In this document: positions 26,331 to 35,507 of the stretch, one piece after another
How the letters are laid out: every line of letters begins with the position of its first letter
Numbering within the stretch: position 1 is the stretch's first letter
Assembly: GCA_947629175.1 (NCBI GenBank)
Contig: CANRCT010000002.1
Span: forward strand, 62,001-126,000
DNA length: 64,000 bases
Source of the DNA: an uncultured Muribaculaceae bacterium
Lineage (GTDB): Bacteria; Bacteroidota; Bacteroidia; Bacteroidales; Muribaculaceae
Direction: 5' to 3'
Program-made: the position numbers and the translations under genes
The notes under the pieces: model-generated
Database searches by the model: none
Seen by the model: only the letters and a program-made list of their open reading frames with translations
Told to the model about the DNA's origin: nothing

Positions 26331-27326
26331 ATGAGCGAATCTGTTAACATCAGAGAGTTAAACGACCTCGTGGCGAGCAAAAACGATTTCGTACAGCTCA
26401 TCACCAAGGGAATGGATCAGACAATTGTCGGACAGAAGCATCTTGTGGATTCCCTTCTGATAGCTTTGCTGGCCAACGGCCATGTGCTTCTCGAAGGCGT
26501 GCCCGGTCTGGCCAAAACGCTTGCAATCAAGACGCTCGCCCAAGTGATCGACGCAAAATACAGCCGCATACAGTTTACTCCCGACCTGCTGCCTGCCGAC
26601 GTTACGGGCACGATGATCTACAGCGTGCAGAAAGAGCAGTTCCAGATAAAGAAAGGCCCGATTTTCGCCAATTTCGTGCTTGCCGATGAGATCAACCGTG
26701 CTCCGGCGAAAGTGCAGAGCGCGCTGCTGGAGGCGATGCAGGAGCGTCAGGTGACGATCGGCGAACAGACGTTCCGTCTCGACGAGCCGTTCCTCGTCAT
26801 GGCCACTCAGAATCCTATTGAGCAGGAAGGCACGTATCCTCTGCCTGAAGCGCAGGTCGACCGTTTCCTGCTTAAAGTCATCATCGGGTATCCTACGAAG
26901 GACGATGAGCGCCAGATCATACGCCAGAATATCTCGCCGCGTAAAATCGAGGTCAAGCCGCTTCTCCGTCCAGAGGAGATTCTCGACGCCCAGAAGATCG
27001 TTGAGCAGATCTACCTCGACGAGAAAATCGAACGTTATATCGTCGACATAGTTTTCGCCACCCGTCGTCCGGAAGACTACAATCTCAAGGATCTCAGCGG
27101 CATCATTTCTTTCGGCGCGTCACCCCGCGCATCAATCGGTCTGGCCAAGGCCGCCCGCTCCTACGCTTTCCTTCGCCAGAGAGGATACGTGATACCTGAA
27201 GATGTAAGAGCCGTATGCCACGACGTCATGCGTCACCGCATCGGCCTGAGCTATGAGGCTGAAGCCAACAACATAACCTCCGACGAGATAATCTCGGAAG
27301 TGCTCGACAAGGTAGAGGTGCCCTAA
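26331..27326 (+). CDS. MoxR-family AAA+ ATPase
   Basis: 331 residues. Walker A GVPGLAKT (56-63), Walker B VLADEINR (116-123), sensor 1 ATQNP, and a C-terminal lid. MoxR ATPases act as chaperones for von Willebrand factor A (VWA) proteins, probably loading metal ions or maturing complexes. It is the first gene of an eight-gene operon with DUF58, BatA and BatB VWA proteins. This order is the classical Bacteroidetes aerotolerance (Bat) operon; in Bacteroides fragilis Bat proteins help survival in oxygen. Confidence 0.95.
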   Translation: MSESVNIRELNDLVASKNDFVQLITKGMDQTIVGQKHLVDSLLIALLANGHVLLEGVPGLAKTLAIKTLAQVIDAKYSRIQFTPDLLPADVTGTMIYSVQKEQFQIKKGPIFANFVLADEINRAPAKVQSALLEAMQERQVTIGEQTFRLDEPFLVMATQNPIEQEGTYPLPEAQVDRFLLKVIIGYPTKDDERQIIRQNISPRKIEVKPLLRPEEILDAQKIVEQIYLDEKIERYIVDIVFATRRPEDYNLKDLSGIISFGASPRASIGLAKAARSYAFLRQRGYVIPEDVRAVCHDVMRHRIGLSYEAEANNITSDEIISEVLDKVEVP

Positions 27327-27349
27327 TATTTTTATCCGCGACTTATTCG

Positions 27350-28228
27350 ATGGAAGCTACCGAGCTCATAAAAAAAGTCAGAAAGATCGAGATCAAGACC
27401 CGTGGACTCTCCCAGAATATTTTCGCGGGAGAGTATCACACGGCTTTCAAAGGCCGCGGCATGATCTTCTCTGAGGTGCGTGAATACCAGTATGGCGACG
27501 ATGTGCGCGATATCGACTGGAACGTCACCGCGCGTCACAATCATCCTTATGTAAAGGTTTATGAGGAGGAACGTGAGCTGACCGTGATGCTTCTTGTCGA
27601 CGTCAGCGGCAGCCGCCTGTTCGGAGCGGTCGGCGAGGAAAAGCGCGAGATGATTGCAGAAGTCGCTGCCACTATCGCTTTCTCTGCGATCCAGAACAAT
27701 GACAAGATCGGAGTGCTTTTCTTCTCCGACAAGGTGGAGAAATTCATTCCGCCCAAGAAAGGGCGCAAGCACATCCTGTTCATCATCCGCGAATTGCTTG
27801 ACTTCACGCCCGAGAACAAAGGCACCGACATCGGAGGAGCTCTCCGCTATATGACGGATGCGCTGAAAAAACGCACCACGGCCTTCGTGATATCCGACTT
27901 CATTGATGACACTCACGACTACCGCACTTCCCTGTCGGTTGCAGCCAACAAGCATGATGTCATAGGCATACAGATTTTCGACAAACGCGATACCCAGATC
28001 CCCGACATAGGTCTTATCCGCGTCAAAGATCTCGAGACCGGAGGCGAACGCTGGCTCGACACGTCGTCGAAACGTACGCGGCAGTCCTTGAGCAAATGGT
28101 GGTATGACCGGCAGCAGAAGATGACCGAGACGATGCGCCGAAGCGGAGTCGACATCGCATCCATAGCCACTGACGAGGATTACGTGCGCGCACTTATGGG
28201 ACTTTTCCAGCGCAGAGGCGTCAGGTAA
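27350..28228 (+). CDS. DUF58 (VWA-like) domain protein
   Basis: 292 residues. The family signature REYQYGDDVRDIDWNVTARH (about 44-63) precedes a VWA-type fold with the metal-site motif DVSGS (84-88). No signal peptide or membrane helix, so cytosolic. In this operon it pairs with MoxR, which is believed to act on it. It is separated from the next gene by 106 bases that contain a perfect hairpin. Confidence 0.92.
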   Translation: MEATELIKKVRKIEIKTRGLSQNIFAGEYHTAFKGRGMIFSEVREYQYGDDVRDIDWNVTARHNHPYVKVYEEERELTVMLLVDVSGSRLFGAVGEEKREMIAEVAATIAFSAIQNNDKIGVLFFSDKVEKFIPPKKGRKHILFIIRELLDFTPENKGTDIGGALRYMTDALKKRTTAFVISDFIDDTHDYRTSLSVAANKHDVIGIQIFDKRDTQIPDIGLIRVKDLETGGERWLDTSSKRTRQSLSKWWYDRQQKMTETMRRSGVDIASIATDEDYVRALMGLFQRRGVR

Positions 28229-28244
28229 CTGATCCCAGCATTCC

Positions 28245-28270
28245 GGATGACTTCGGCAGCGAAGTCATCC
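28245..28270. other. Perfect 11-bp hairpin inside the bat operon
   Basis: GGATGACTTCG (28245-28255) and CGAAGTCATCC (28260-28270) pair perfectly around a GCAG loop. No T run follows (ACATGCCG), so it is not a normal intrinsic terminator. It may be an RNA-processing or stability site, or a weak attenuator between DUF58 and the downstream membrane genes. Confidence 0.6.
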
Positions 28271-28334
28271 ACATGCCGATCTATACAGAATTTGCAGGCC
28301 AAAAACCAATATCCGACTCTTCAATCATCAATAC

Positions 28335-29348
28335 ATGAATTCTTCGGTAAGAAAATCACTTTTAATATTAGCAGCGCTGTTATATTCCATTACGGCGGCT
28401 TCCGGCATGCTGTCGGCCCAGGTCAAGGTGAAAGTAGCTCTTGACTCGGCCTATCTGGAGATGGGCCGCACCACCCCGCTACATGTGGAAGTGACAGGAA
28501 AAATCGACGAGACCGGCGGAATACTGTTGCCCGACACTCTCTGGCGCGAGGTGGAAGTGGCCAGTCTTGGCGAACCGCTCGTGACTGACCTTGGTAACGG
28601 AAACAAGGAGCTGCGTCAGGATATCATACTTCAGGCGTTTGATTCCGGTCTGTATACACTGCCTCCGGTATTGTTCGTGCAGGACGGTCAGGTGACCGAA
28701 AGCAACCGGCCGGCCCTCAAAGTGATGCCGGTGGCTATAGATTCGCTCGCTACCATCCATGACTATTACGACGCTCAGAATCCTCCGCGTCATTTCTTCG
28801 ATTTTCTGCCCGACTGGATGACCGATTTCGGAATATGGATTCTGCTGGCTCTGCTCGTGATCGGCGCAGCCCTGTATATCTATTTCAAATGGATCAAACA
28901 GGGACGAATACCACTTGTTCCCGCCAAGAAACCGATACCTCCTTACGAACTCGCCATGCAGCGTCTGGAGACGCTCCGGTCAGAGAATCTCTGCGAGAAA
29001 GGCCAAGAAAAAGAGTACTACACACGCCTTACAGACATATTGCGCAACTATCTCGACACTCGCTTCGGCATCAACGCCATGGAGATGACATCTTCGCAGA
29101 TACTCCACTCCCTGCGACATAATGAAGCCACGCGTCTGCCTGAAAAATACATGAGCAGGGTGCTTGAGATCGCCGACTTTGTGAAGTTTGCCAAAGCCAG
29201 ACCTCTCCCTGAAGACAATGCCGCCTCATTCCGGGCCGCCATGCAGTTTGTGGAGGACACGCGCCCCCTTCCTGAACCGGACACAGCTCCCGCAGGCGCC
29301 GACGGCATCGATAAGACTGAGAACAGATCAAAAGAGAATTCCAAATAA
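28335..29348 (+). CDS. Bat-operon membrane protein (DUF4381-like)
   Basis: 337 residues. Signal peptide of about 28 residues ending SAQ, a beta-rich periplasmic domain (about 30-150), one membrane helix (about 167-190) and a cytosolic helical domain (about 200-310). This matches the usually unnamed protein between DUF58 and BatA in Bacteroidetes. It has no catalytic motif that I can see. The gene ends 9 bases before batA. Confidence 0.85.
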   Translation: MNSSVRKSLLILAALLYSITAASGMLSAQVKVKVALDSAYLEMGRTTPLHVEVTGKIDETGGILLPDTLWREVEVASLGEPLVTDLGNGNKELRQDIILQAFDSGLYTLPPVLFVQDGQVTESNRPALKVMPVAIDSLATIHDYYDAQNPPRHFFDFLPDWMTDFGIWILLALLVIGAALYIYFKWIKQGRIPLVPAKKPIPPYELAMQRLETLRSENLCEKGQEKEYYTRLTDILRNYLDTRFGINAMEMTSSQILHSLRHNEATRLPEKYMSRVLEIADFVKFAKARPLPEDNAASFRAAMQFVEDTRPLPEPDTAPAGADGIDKTENRSKENSK

Positions 29349-29357
29349 CGATAGTAC

Positions 29358-30344
29358 ATGCAATTCGCACATCCCGCATATCTATGGTTTTTGCTGCTGC
29401 TTATTCCCTATGTGGTTTGGTATATCTGGAACCGCAACCGTAAGCATGCCACCATATCAGTATCTACCATAGCCCCCTATGTCAAAAACGGGCGTCCGTT
29501 GAGAGCATGGCTTCTCCACGGACTGTTTGTCATGCGTGCGCTGTGTCTGGCCGCCCTCATAGTCATCCTTGCCCGTCCGCAGGCTTATGACCGCTGGAGC
29601 ACATCCAACACCCAGGGAACCGACATTGTGATAGCGCTCGACATTTCCACGAGCATGCTCGCCAGAGACTTCAAGCCCGACCGTTTCGAAGCGGCGAAGA
29701 AGGTCGCTTCGCAATTTGTCAGCGGACGCGAGAGCGACAACATTGGAGTGGTGATCTTTGCCGGAGAGAGCTTCACGGCCGTCCCAATGACTACCGACAA
29801 GGCCCTTCTTGTCAACTACATCAACGACATCAAGATGGGCATGCTTCAGGACGCCACCGCAATAGGCGACGGACTGGCGACATCCATCAACCGCATCAAG
29901 GACGGCAAAGCCAAATCAAAGAGCATCATCCTTCTGACCGACGGCTCAAACAATACAGGCAATGTGGCGCCCATCACAGCAGCCGAGATCGCAAAGAAAT
30001 ACGGTATCAAAGTATACACAATCGGTATCGGGCGCAACGGCATGGCGCCATTCCCGCAGGAAAACGCTTTCGGGCGCATCGAGTATGTCAATATGCCCGT
30101 TGTCATCGACGAGGCTACCTTGCGCAACATCGCTTCCATAACCGGTGGCAAATATTTCCGCGCTACCGACAACAATGTGCTCTCTCAGGTGTTCGAGGAG
30201 ATCGATGCACTTGAAAAGACGGTGCTCGACGTGCGCAATTTCAGCCATACCGAGGAAAGCTATATGATCTGGGCATGGCTTGCCTTCGCATTGCTGGCGC
30301 TTGAACTGCTGCTGCGGTTCACCGTGCTCCGTTCTATTCCCTGA
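29358..30344 (+). CDS. batA: BatA, VWA-domain aerotolerance protein
   Basis: 328 residues. N-terminal BatA helices (about 8-25 and 57-74), then a VWA domain with an intact metal-ion-dependent adhesion site: DISTS (95-99), followed by the T and D positions in later loops. A C-terminal membrane helix (about 303-322) anchors it so that the VWA domain faces the periplasm. It should work with BatB, BatC, BatD and BatE as one complex at the inner membrane. Confidence 0.94.
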   Translation: MQFAHPAYLWFLLLLIPYVVWYIWNRNRKHATISVSTIAPYVKNGRPLRAWLLHGLFVMRALCLAALIVILARPQAYDRWSTSNTQGTDIVIALDISTSMLARDFKPDRFEAAKKVASQFVSGRESDNIGVVIFAGESFTAVPMTTDKALLVNYINDIKMGMLQDATAIGDGLATSINRIKDGKAKSKSIILLTDGSNNTGNVAPITAAEIAKKYGIKVYTIGIGRNGMAPFPQENAFGRIEYVNMPVVIDEATLRNIASITGGKYFRATDNNVLSQVFEEIDALEKTVLDVRNFSHTEESYMIWAWLAFALLALELLLRFTVLRSIP

Positions 30345-30370
30345 CGTTTAACCACCATGCTTAAAAAACG

Positions 30371-31450
30371 ATGTTGAGCTTCGCATATCCTAAACTATTA
30401 TATCTGCTGCTGACCATTCCGGTGATAGCGGCCATATATTTTCAGAGCCGGGTCAGCCGGCGAAAGCGTCTGCGCCGGTTCGGTCAGATCAAGGTAGTCA
30501 GGGCGATGATGCCCGACGCTTCACGCTATATGGGCTGGATCAAGCTGACTATAGAATGTCTCGCTCTGGCCTTCATCATCATTGCTCTTGCCCGGCCCTA
30601 CACCACCAGCGCCGACGCCTCGGCCAAGGAGGAGGAAACAGTGTCGAGAGGCATTGAGGTGATGATCTGCGTGGACGTATCAAATTCCATGCTGGCTTCG
30701 TCGACCGACGATCCGCGTGGCGTCAGCCGTCTGCAGCGAGCCAAATTCATCCTTGAGAAACTTATCGACAAGATGAACGACGACAAAGTCGGGCTGATCG
30801 TATTTGCCGGCGACGCCTACACTCAGCTTCCGATCACGTCGGACTACATATCGGCCAAAATGTTTCTCAACGGCATAAATACCGATATGGTGCCGACCCA
30901 AGGCACGGCTATAGGCGCGGCCATAGACATGGCGATCAATTCATTCACTCCCGACAGCGAGTTCCGCAAGGCCATAATAGTGATCACCGACGGTGAAAAC
31001 TTCGAGGACAACGCTGTGGAAGAGGCACGAAGAGCTGCTTCGGCAGGCATCCAGGTCGACGTGATAGGCATAGGAGGAGGCAAAGGCTCTCCCATTCCCA
31101 TGAACGGAGGCGAATATCTAAAAGATCAGCAGGGCAAGGTGGTGATGACCGCTCTCAATGAATCCATGGCCAAAGAGATAGCTCAGGCAGGCGACGGCAT
31201 TTATCTCTCCGGAGGCTCCTCATCGGTGGTAGGCGATCTCGACAGCCACCTCGACAAGCTCGGAAAGACAGAGTTCAAACGACGCACGGCGTCATCGGCA
31301 GCCAACGAACTCTTCCCGATAGCGGCGATACTTGCCATACTTATGCTCGTGATCGACGGGATGCTCCCCTACTGCAAGATATCGTGGCTCCGCGACATCA
31401 ATTTCTTCACAAAACAATCTTCAGTAAAGAAAGATGAAAACGGCAAATAA
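30371..31450 (+). CDS. batB: BatB, VWA-domain aerotolerance protein
   Basis: 359 residues, a paralogue of BatA. Two N-terminal hydrophobic segments (about 8-25 and 57-75), VWA domain with DVSNS (102-106), and a C-terminal helix near 315-335. BatA and BatB are thought to form the VWA heart of the Bat complex. The last 17 bases overlap batC. Confidence 0.94.
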   Translation: MLSFAYPKLLYLLLTIPVIAAIYFQSRVSRRKRLRRFGQIKVVRAMMPDASRYMGWIKLTIECLALAFIIIALARPYTTSADASAKEEETVSRGIEVMICVDVSNSMLASSTDDPRGVSRLQRAKFILEKLIDKMNDDKVGLIVFAGDAYTQLPITSDYISAKMFLNGINTDMVPTQGTAIGAAIDMAINSFTPDSEFRKAIIVITDGENFEDNAVEEARRAASAGIQVDVIGIGGGKGSPIPMNGGEYLKDQQGKVVMTALNESMAKEIAQAGDGIYLSGGSSSVVGDLDSHLDKLGKTEFKRRTASSAANELFPIAAILAILMLVIDGMLPYCKISWLRDINFFTKQSSVKKDENGK

Positions 31451-32261
31451 AATATTGGCAATGATATTCGTGGGCGGCGCAGCGACGTTTTTCATGCCGG
31501 CCGTGGCCGCTGAAAACGATAGCGACGCAGCGCCTCTTACCACAAAGCAGGAGCGCAATCTCATTCGCGAGGGCAACAGTCTCTACCGGCAGAAGCGTTT
31601 CTCTGAAGCCGAGGTCAAATACCGCAAGGCTCTGGAGGAGGTGCCGCAGTCGGAGACCGCCCTGTTCAATCTGGCGGCATCGCTGATCCGACAGAGCGGC
31701 TCGGCCGATCCCAACAGCGGCAACAATCCTCTCAAAGAGGCATCCGATGTATTGCGTCAGCTCGGCAAGGAGGGCTACGACATCAATCTTTCAGGCAAAT
31801 CGTTCTACAATCTTGGCAACATGGCTTTCAACAACAGCGATTTTGCCGGAGCTGTCGACATGTATAAGAATTCGCTGCGCAAAAATCCCGATGACGACAA
31901 AGCACGTCAGAATCTCCGCATAGCCCAGAAGAAGCTTCAGGAACAGCAACAAAACCAGCAGAATCAGGATCAGCAGCAGAACCAGGACAAACAGGATCAG
32001 CAGGATCAGAACCAGGATCAACAGCAGAATCAGGACAAACAAGACCAACAGGATAAAAACCAGGACCAGGATCAGCAGCAACAGCAGCAGGACAAGAAGG
32101 ATCAGCAGAAACAACAGCAACAGCAGCAGATGAGCGATTCCAATGCCGACAAAATACTTAAAGCAATGGAAAACGAGGAAGCTGCCACTCGTAAACGCGT
32201 TGAGGCCGAAAAGAAAAAGGCTGCCGCTGCACGTAAAAAGCATGTCACCAATCCCTGGTAA
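31434..32261 (+). CDS. batC: BatC, TPR protein with Gln/Asp-rich linker
   Basis: 275 residues. Signal peptide (about 1-26), TPR-type helices (about 38-80 and 120-165), then a low-complexity segment (171-232) made almost wholly of Gln, Asp, Asn and Lys, then a basic, helical tail. It overlaps batB by 17 bases. TPRs are expected to bind other Bat proteins in the periplasm; the linker is probably disordered and may vary in length among strains. Confidence 0.9.
   Translation: MKTANKILAMIFVGGAATFFMPAVAAENDSDAAPLTTKQERNLIREGNSLYRQKRFSEAEVKYRKALEEVPQSETALFNLAASLIRQSGSADPNSGNNPLKEASDVLRQLGKEGYDINLSGKSFYNLGNMAFNNSDFAGAVDMYKNSLRKNPDDDKARQNLRIAQKKLQEQQQNQQNQDQQQNQDKQDQQDQNQDQQQNQDKQDQQDKNQDQDQQQQQQDKKDQQKQQQQQQMSDSNADKILKAMENEEAATRKRVEAEKKKAAAARKKHVTNPW
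31944..32129 (+). repeat. Low-complexity CAG/GAC/AAC-type repeat tract inside batC
   Basis: About 62 codons of CAG, CAA, GAC, GAT, AAC and AAG in imperfect units such as CAGGATCAG and AACCAGGAC. The near-repeat structure makes slippage-driven length change likely, always in multiples of three if the frame is to be kept. Confidence 0.8.
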
Positions 32262-32288
32262 CCTCCAAACATACAGAAATCACGAAGC

Positions 32289-34121
32289 ATGATGAAAAAG
32301 TTTCTGACACTCATATTTCTGATGCTGACAGCATCGGCAGCGCTCAAAGCCGATCTGACATTCAGGATCAAGGCACCCGACCGCGTGATGGCAGGCGAAC
32401 AATTCTACATCACATATTCGGTTATCGACGGCAATCCCAGCCTACGGTCGCTTCGAGTGCCTGAAATTGAAGGCTGCAAGCTGCTCTACGGACCGTCGGA
32501 GACTAAAAGCCAGAGCTACGAGATCATCAATGGACGTTCGCGTTCAAACACGCGAGTGGACTACACATTTGTTTACCGTGCCGAAAAAGAGGGGATGGTC
32601 ACTATCGGAGAGGCATCTGTTGAAGCCGACGGGAAGCATCTGACTACATCGCGGCGCAAACTCACGATTACGGCAGGCTCCCAACCGTCGGCATCCCGAC
32701 CGGGCGCATCGGGTTCATCAGCTCCCGATGTGAACATCGATGACATCTCCACCCAAAGCTCCGACAGAGCCGTGCAGTCCGACGACGTGTTCGTACGTAT
32801 AATTCTCAACAAGAGCACCGCCTACGAGCAGGAAGCGATAGAATGCACCATAAAACTTTACACCAAGTATTCCATCTCATCGTTCATGCCCACAAAGCAG
32901 CCGAGTTTCGACGGTTTTCTGATCGAGGAGGTGCCTATCCAGGCCCAGCTCAACGAAGTGGAAAGCTATCGCGGACAGAATTATATGACCGCTCTGCTCA
33001 AAAGATGCATCATCTTCCCCCAGAAATCGGGAAAACTCACCATCAATTCTGGCAACTACGATATAACAGTGGTTCAGTACGACAATGTCAACATGGGATT
33101 CTTTAATGTCAGGACGCCGCAGGAACGCGATATCAAGGTCAGCTCCAACTCAGCGGCGATTGATATCAAGCCCTTGCCATTCCCCCAGCCCGAAGGATTC
33201 AGCGGAGCGGTGGGAACTTTCGAGATCGACAGCCGTCTGGTAGGGAATAATTTCCGCACAAATGATCCGGCCACACTGATCTATACGATCACCGGTACGG
33301 GCAATATCAAATATGTCAAGGAACCGGAAATAGACTTCCCCTCGGAATTCGAGCTATACAATCCGCAGACCGACTACGACACGCGTGTCAACGGCAGCAA
33401 TGTCAGCGGAAAAATGACTGTAGAATATACTTTCGTGCCACAGGCTACCGGCGATTTCCGCATCGGAAGCGACAAGTTCGTTTATTTCAATCCCTCAAAT
33501 CATCAGTATGTCACTTTGGCCACTCCTGTCTACGACATTAAGGTGGCCAAAGGAGCCACATCGGCCGCGTCAGTCGAACAGAAAGATATAGAGAGCAAGA
33601 ATACCGACATACTCCATATCAAGACGGGCGACAAGCATCCTGCTCTTCACCGCACTTATGTCATAGCCACATGGTGGTACTGGGCGCTGGTAGCGCTCAT
33701 GATAGCCGGCGTGACTGTTGCGGCCTGTGCCAGAGGCAAGCGCGCCCGCATGGCATCCGACGAGAAAGGCACACGCCTAATCAAGGCCAATAAAGTGGCC
33801 CGCCGGCGCCTGAAACTGGCAAAAAAGCTGTCGGAGACACATCAGGACGAAAAATTCTACGAAGAGACGCTAAAGGCCATATGGGGATATCTCAGCGACA
33901 AACTCGGAATACCGGCATCACAGCTTACGCGTGAGAATATCATGAGCGTACTTGACGAGGCCGGAGCACCGGAGGATGTCAGAGCTAATCTCGGCGAGGT
34001 GCTCGACGACTGCGAGATGGCCCGCTACTCCCCTGCCGACACCCGACCCTCGACCGAAGAGATCTACCGAAAGGCATCCACTGCAATCAACAGTATGGAA
34101 AACATCAAATTCAGAAAATGA
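32289..34121 (+). CDS. batD: BatD, oxygen-tolerance membrane protein
   Basis: 610 residues. Signal peptide (about 20 residues), a long beta-sandwich periplasmic region with the BatD features DVFVRIILNKSTAYEQEAI (about 160-180) and YTITGTGNIKYVKEPEID (about 330-350), a membrane helix (about 458-480) and a cytosolic helical domain. It ends with a 4-base overlap with batE. Thought to be the large scaffold of the Bat complex. Confidence 0.92.
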   Translation: MMKKFLTLIFLMLTASAALKADLTFRIKAPDRVMAGEQFYITYSVIDGNPSLRSLRVPEIEGCKLLYGPSETKSQSYEIINGRSRSNTRVDYTFVYRAEKEGMVTIGEASVEADGKHLTTSRRKLTITAGSQPSASRPGASGSSAPDVNIDDISTQSSDRAVQSDDVFVRIILNKSTAYEQEAIECTIKLYTKYSISSFMPTKQPSFDGFLIEEVPIQAQLNEVESYRGQNYMTALLKRCIIFPQKSGKLTINSGNYDITVVQYDNVNMGFFNVRTPQERDIKVSSNSAAIDIKPLPFPQPEGFSGAVGTFEIDSRLVGNNFRTNDPATLIYTITGTGNIKYVKEPEIDFPSEFELYNPQTDYDTRVNGSNVSGKMTVEYTFVPQATGDFRIGSDKFVYFNPSNHQYVTLATPVYDIKVAKGATSAASVEQKDIESKNTDILHIKTGDKHPALHRTYVIATWWYWALVALMIAGVTVAACARGKRARMASDEKGTRLIKANKVARRRLKLAKKLSETHQDEKFYEETLKAIWGYLSDKLGIPASQLTRENIMSVLDEAGAPEDVRANLGEVLDDCEMARYSPADTRPSTEEIYRKASTAINSMENIKFRK

Positions 34122-34903
34122 AAATCATTCATACCATATCGCTTGCGCTCGCACTGAGCGTATCGGCAGGCACCGCGACGGCAGGGCCGCTCGACCAACA
34201 GGCCGACTCGGCCTATTCAGCCGACAGATTTGAGGAAGCTGCCCGGCTCTATCGCAAAGCAATCGCCGAATACGGTTCATCGGCCGAACTTTATTACAAT
34301 CTCGGCAACTCATATTATCGGCTCGGATCTCCCGGCAAAGCCATAGTCGCATACGAACGTGCGCTCCGCATCGACCCGACTTTTTCCGACGCCAGAACCA
34401 ATCTGGATTTTGTCAACTCCCGTCTGCCCGACCGGCAGGGCGAGCGGGGCACATTCATGAGCAACACTTTCGACCGTCTGGCCCGCATTATGACTCCCAA
34501 CGGTTGGGCATGGACAGCTTTCGCCATCTTCGCTCTATGCATAGCATGTGCGGCCATGTATATTCTTACCGACATCGTCATGGTCAGGAAAGCAGGTTTT
34601 TTCGGAGGCATTCTGCTTCTTTTCCTTGCTGCGGGATCAGTATTGACGGCCTTCAGGGCGCGTGATCTGGCAAGTGCACGCGACATGGCTGTCATAACAG
34701 TGCCGTCGACCATATTGAGCACATCGCCCCGCGAACCCAAGGATCGCAATGAAGAGGCCATGCTGCTCCACGAGGGAGTGAAGCTGCAGATACTCGATTC
34801 CATATCGGAACGCTCCGATACTACTGGCTTAAAGTGGTTTGACGTACAGATCGACAACCACCACAGAGCATGGATCAAGTCATCTGCAGTAGAGAGGATC
34901 TGA
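34118..34903 (+). CDS. batE: BatE, TPR and SH3-like membrane protein
   Basis: 261 residues. Signal peptide, two TPR repeats (about 24-95, with ELYYNLGNSYYRLG), two membrane helices (about 125-150 and 158-178) and a C-terminal beta-barrel resembling a bacterial SH3 domain (about 190-261, ending HHRAWIKSSAVERI). It closes the moxR-bat operon. No terminator is obvious after it; a separate promoter lies before the next gene. Confidence 0.88.
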   Translation: MKIIHTISLALALSVSAGTATAGPLDQQADSAYSADRFEEAARLYRKAIAEYGSSAELYYNLGNSYYRLGSPGKAIVAYERALRIDPTFSDARTNLDFVNSRLPDRQGERGTFMSNTFDRLARIMTPNGWAWTAFAIFALCIACAAMYILTDIVMVRKAGFFGGILLLFLAAGSVLTAFRARDLASARDMAVITVPSTILSTSPREPKDRNEEAMLLHEGVKLQILDSISERSDTTGLKWFDVQIDNHHRAWIKSSAVERI

Positions 34904-34941
34904 AATATGCTCTAAAACATATAACGTTTTTCAGCAAAATA

Positions 34942-34973
34942 TTTGGTCAGGTAAAATATTGGGGCTATTTTTA
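34942..34973 (+). promoter_or_regulatory. Promoter of the 85-residue HTH gene
   Basis: TTTG (34942-34945), 20 bases, TATTTTTA (34966-34973), one base off TAnnTTTG. The leader is about 50 bases, AT-rich. Confidence 0.55.
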
Positions 34974-35027
34974 AGCTGACAAAACAAACATGAATAACTA
35001 ATTTCTAACCAATAAATCATTTTTATT

Positions 35028-35285
35028 ATGGCTAAGACTATTACATTCAACGAGTTGCGCAAGCTCAAAGACAGCCTGCCCGACGGTGCGACACACCAGA
35101 TCGCCGACAAGCTCAATATAACCGTACAGACCGTAAGAAACTACTTCGGCGGAAGCAACTACGAGTTCGGTAAAAATGCCGGAGTGCACATCGAGCCGGG
35201 ACCCGATGGCGGCATCGTGGTTCTCGACGATACCACGATCTACGACATGGCTCTCGATATCCTCAAAGAGCAGAAAAAGGACTGA
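35028..35285 (+). CDS. Small HTH-type DNA-binding protein
   Basis: 85 residues. The central part (IADKLNITVQTVRNYFGG) is a helix-turn-helix pattern and the C-terminal part (IVVLDDTTIYDMALDILKEQ) a helix. Similar short proteins are abundant in Bacteroidales. It likely binds DNA non-specifically or acts as a small regulator; targets are unknown. Confidence 0.8.
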   Translation: MAKTITFNELRKLKDSLPDGATHQIADKLNITVQTVRNYFGGSNYEFGKNAGVHIEPGPDGGIVVLDDTTIYDMALDILKEQKKD

Positions 35286-35287
35286 AC

Positions 35288-35369
35288 CGTGATGGAGCAT
35301 GAAGCCATGCTGCCTGCGCAGTCGCCGGCCCACCGACCGGTTGACGGCATGCCATCGCTTCATATCACG
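35288..35369. other. Imperfect long hairpin after the HTH gene
   Basis: CGTGAT (35288-35293) pairs with ATCACG (35364-35369) and ATGAAGC (35299-35305) with GCTTCAT (35357-35363), separated by a 5-base bulge. The GC-rich interior can pair further. No T run follows. The rest of the gap up to 35507 is pyrimidine-rich (CTCTCTCC-like) without a gene. It may be a transcript 3' structure or a small RNA; weak support. Confidence 0.4.
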
Positions 35370-35507
35370 CGCAGTATCATCCTTGAGTGAAGATACCGGC
35401 TGACATATTTACTCATTCTCCTCTCTCCGCCTCTCCCTTCGACACCTCTCTGAAAGACACTGATCATCTTTCCTCACACTTTCCACCACCTTACTATTGC
35501 CGATGAC

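Noticed and set aside
31944-32129. Possible CRISPR-like array
   Set aside because: The units are short, in frame and coding, with no spacers. It is a protein low-complexity tract.
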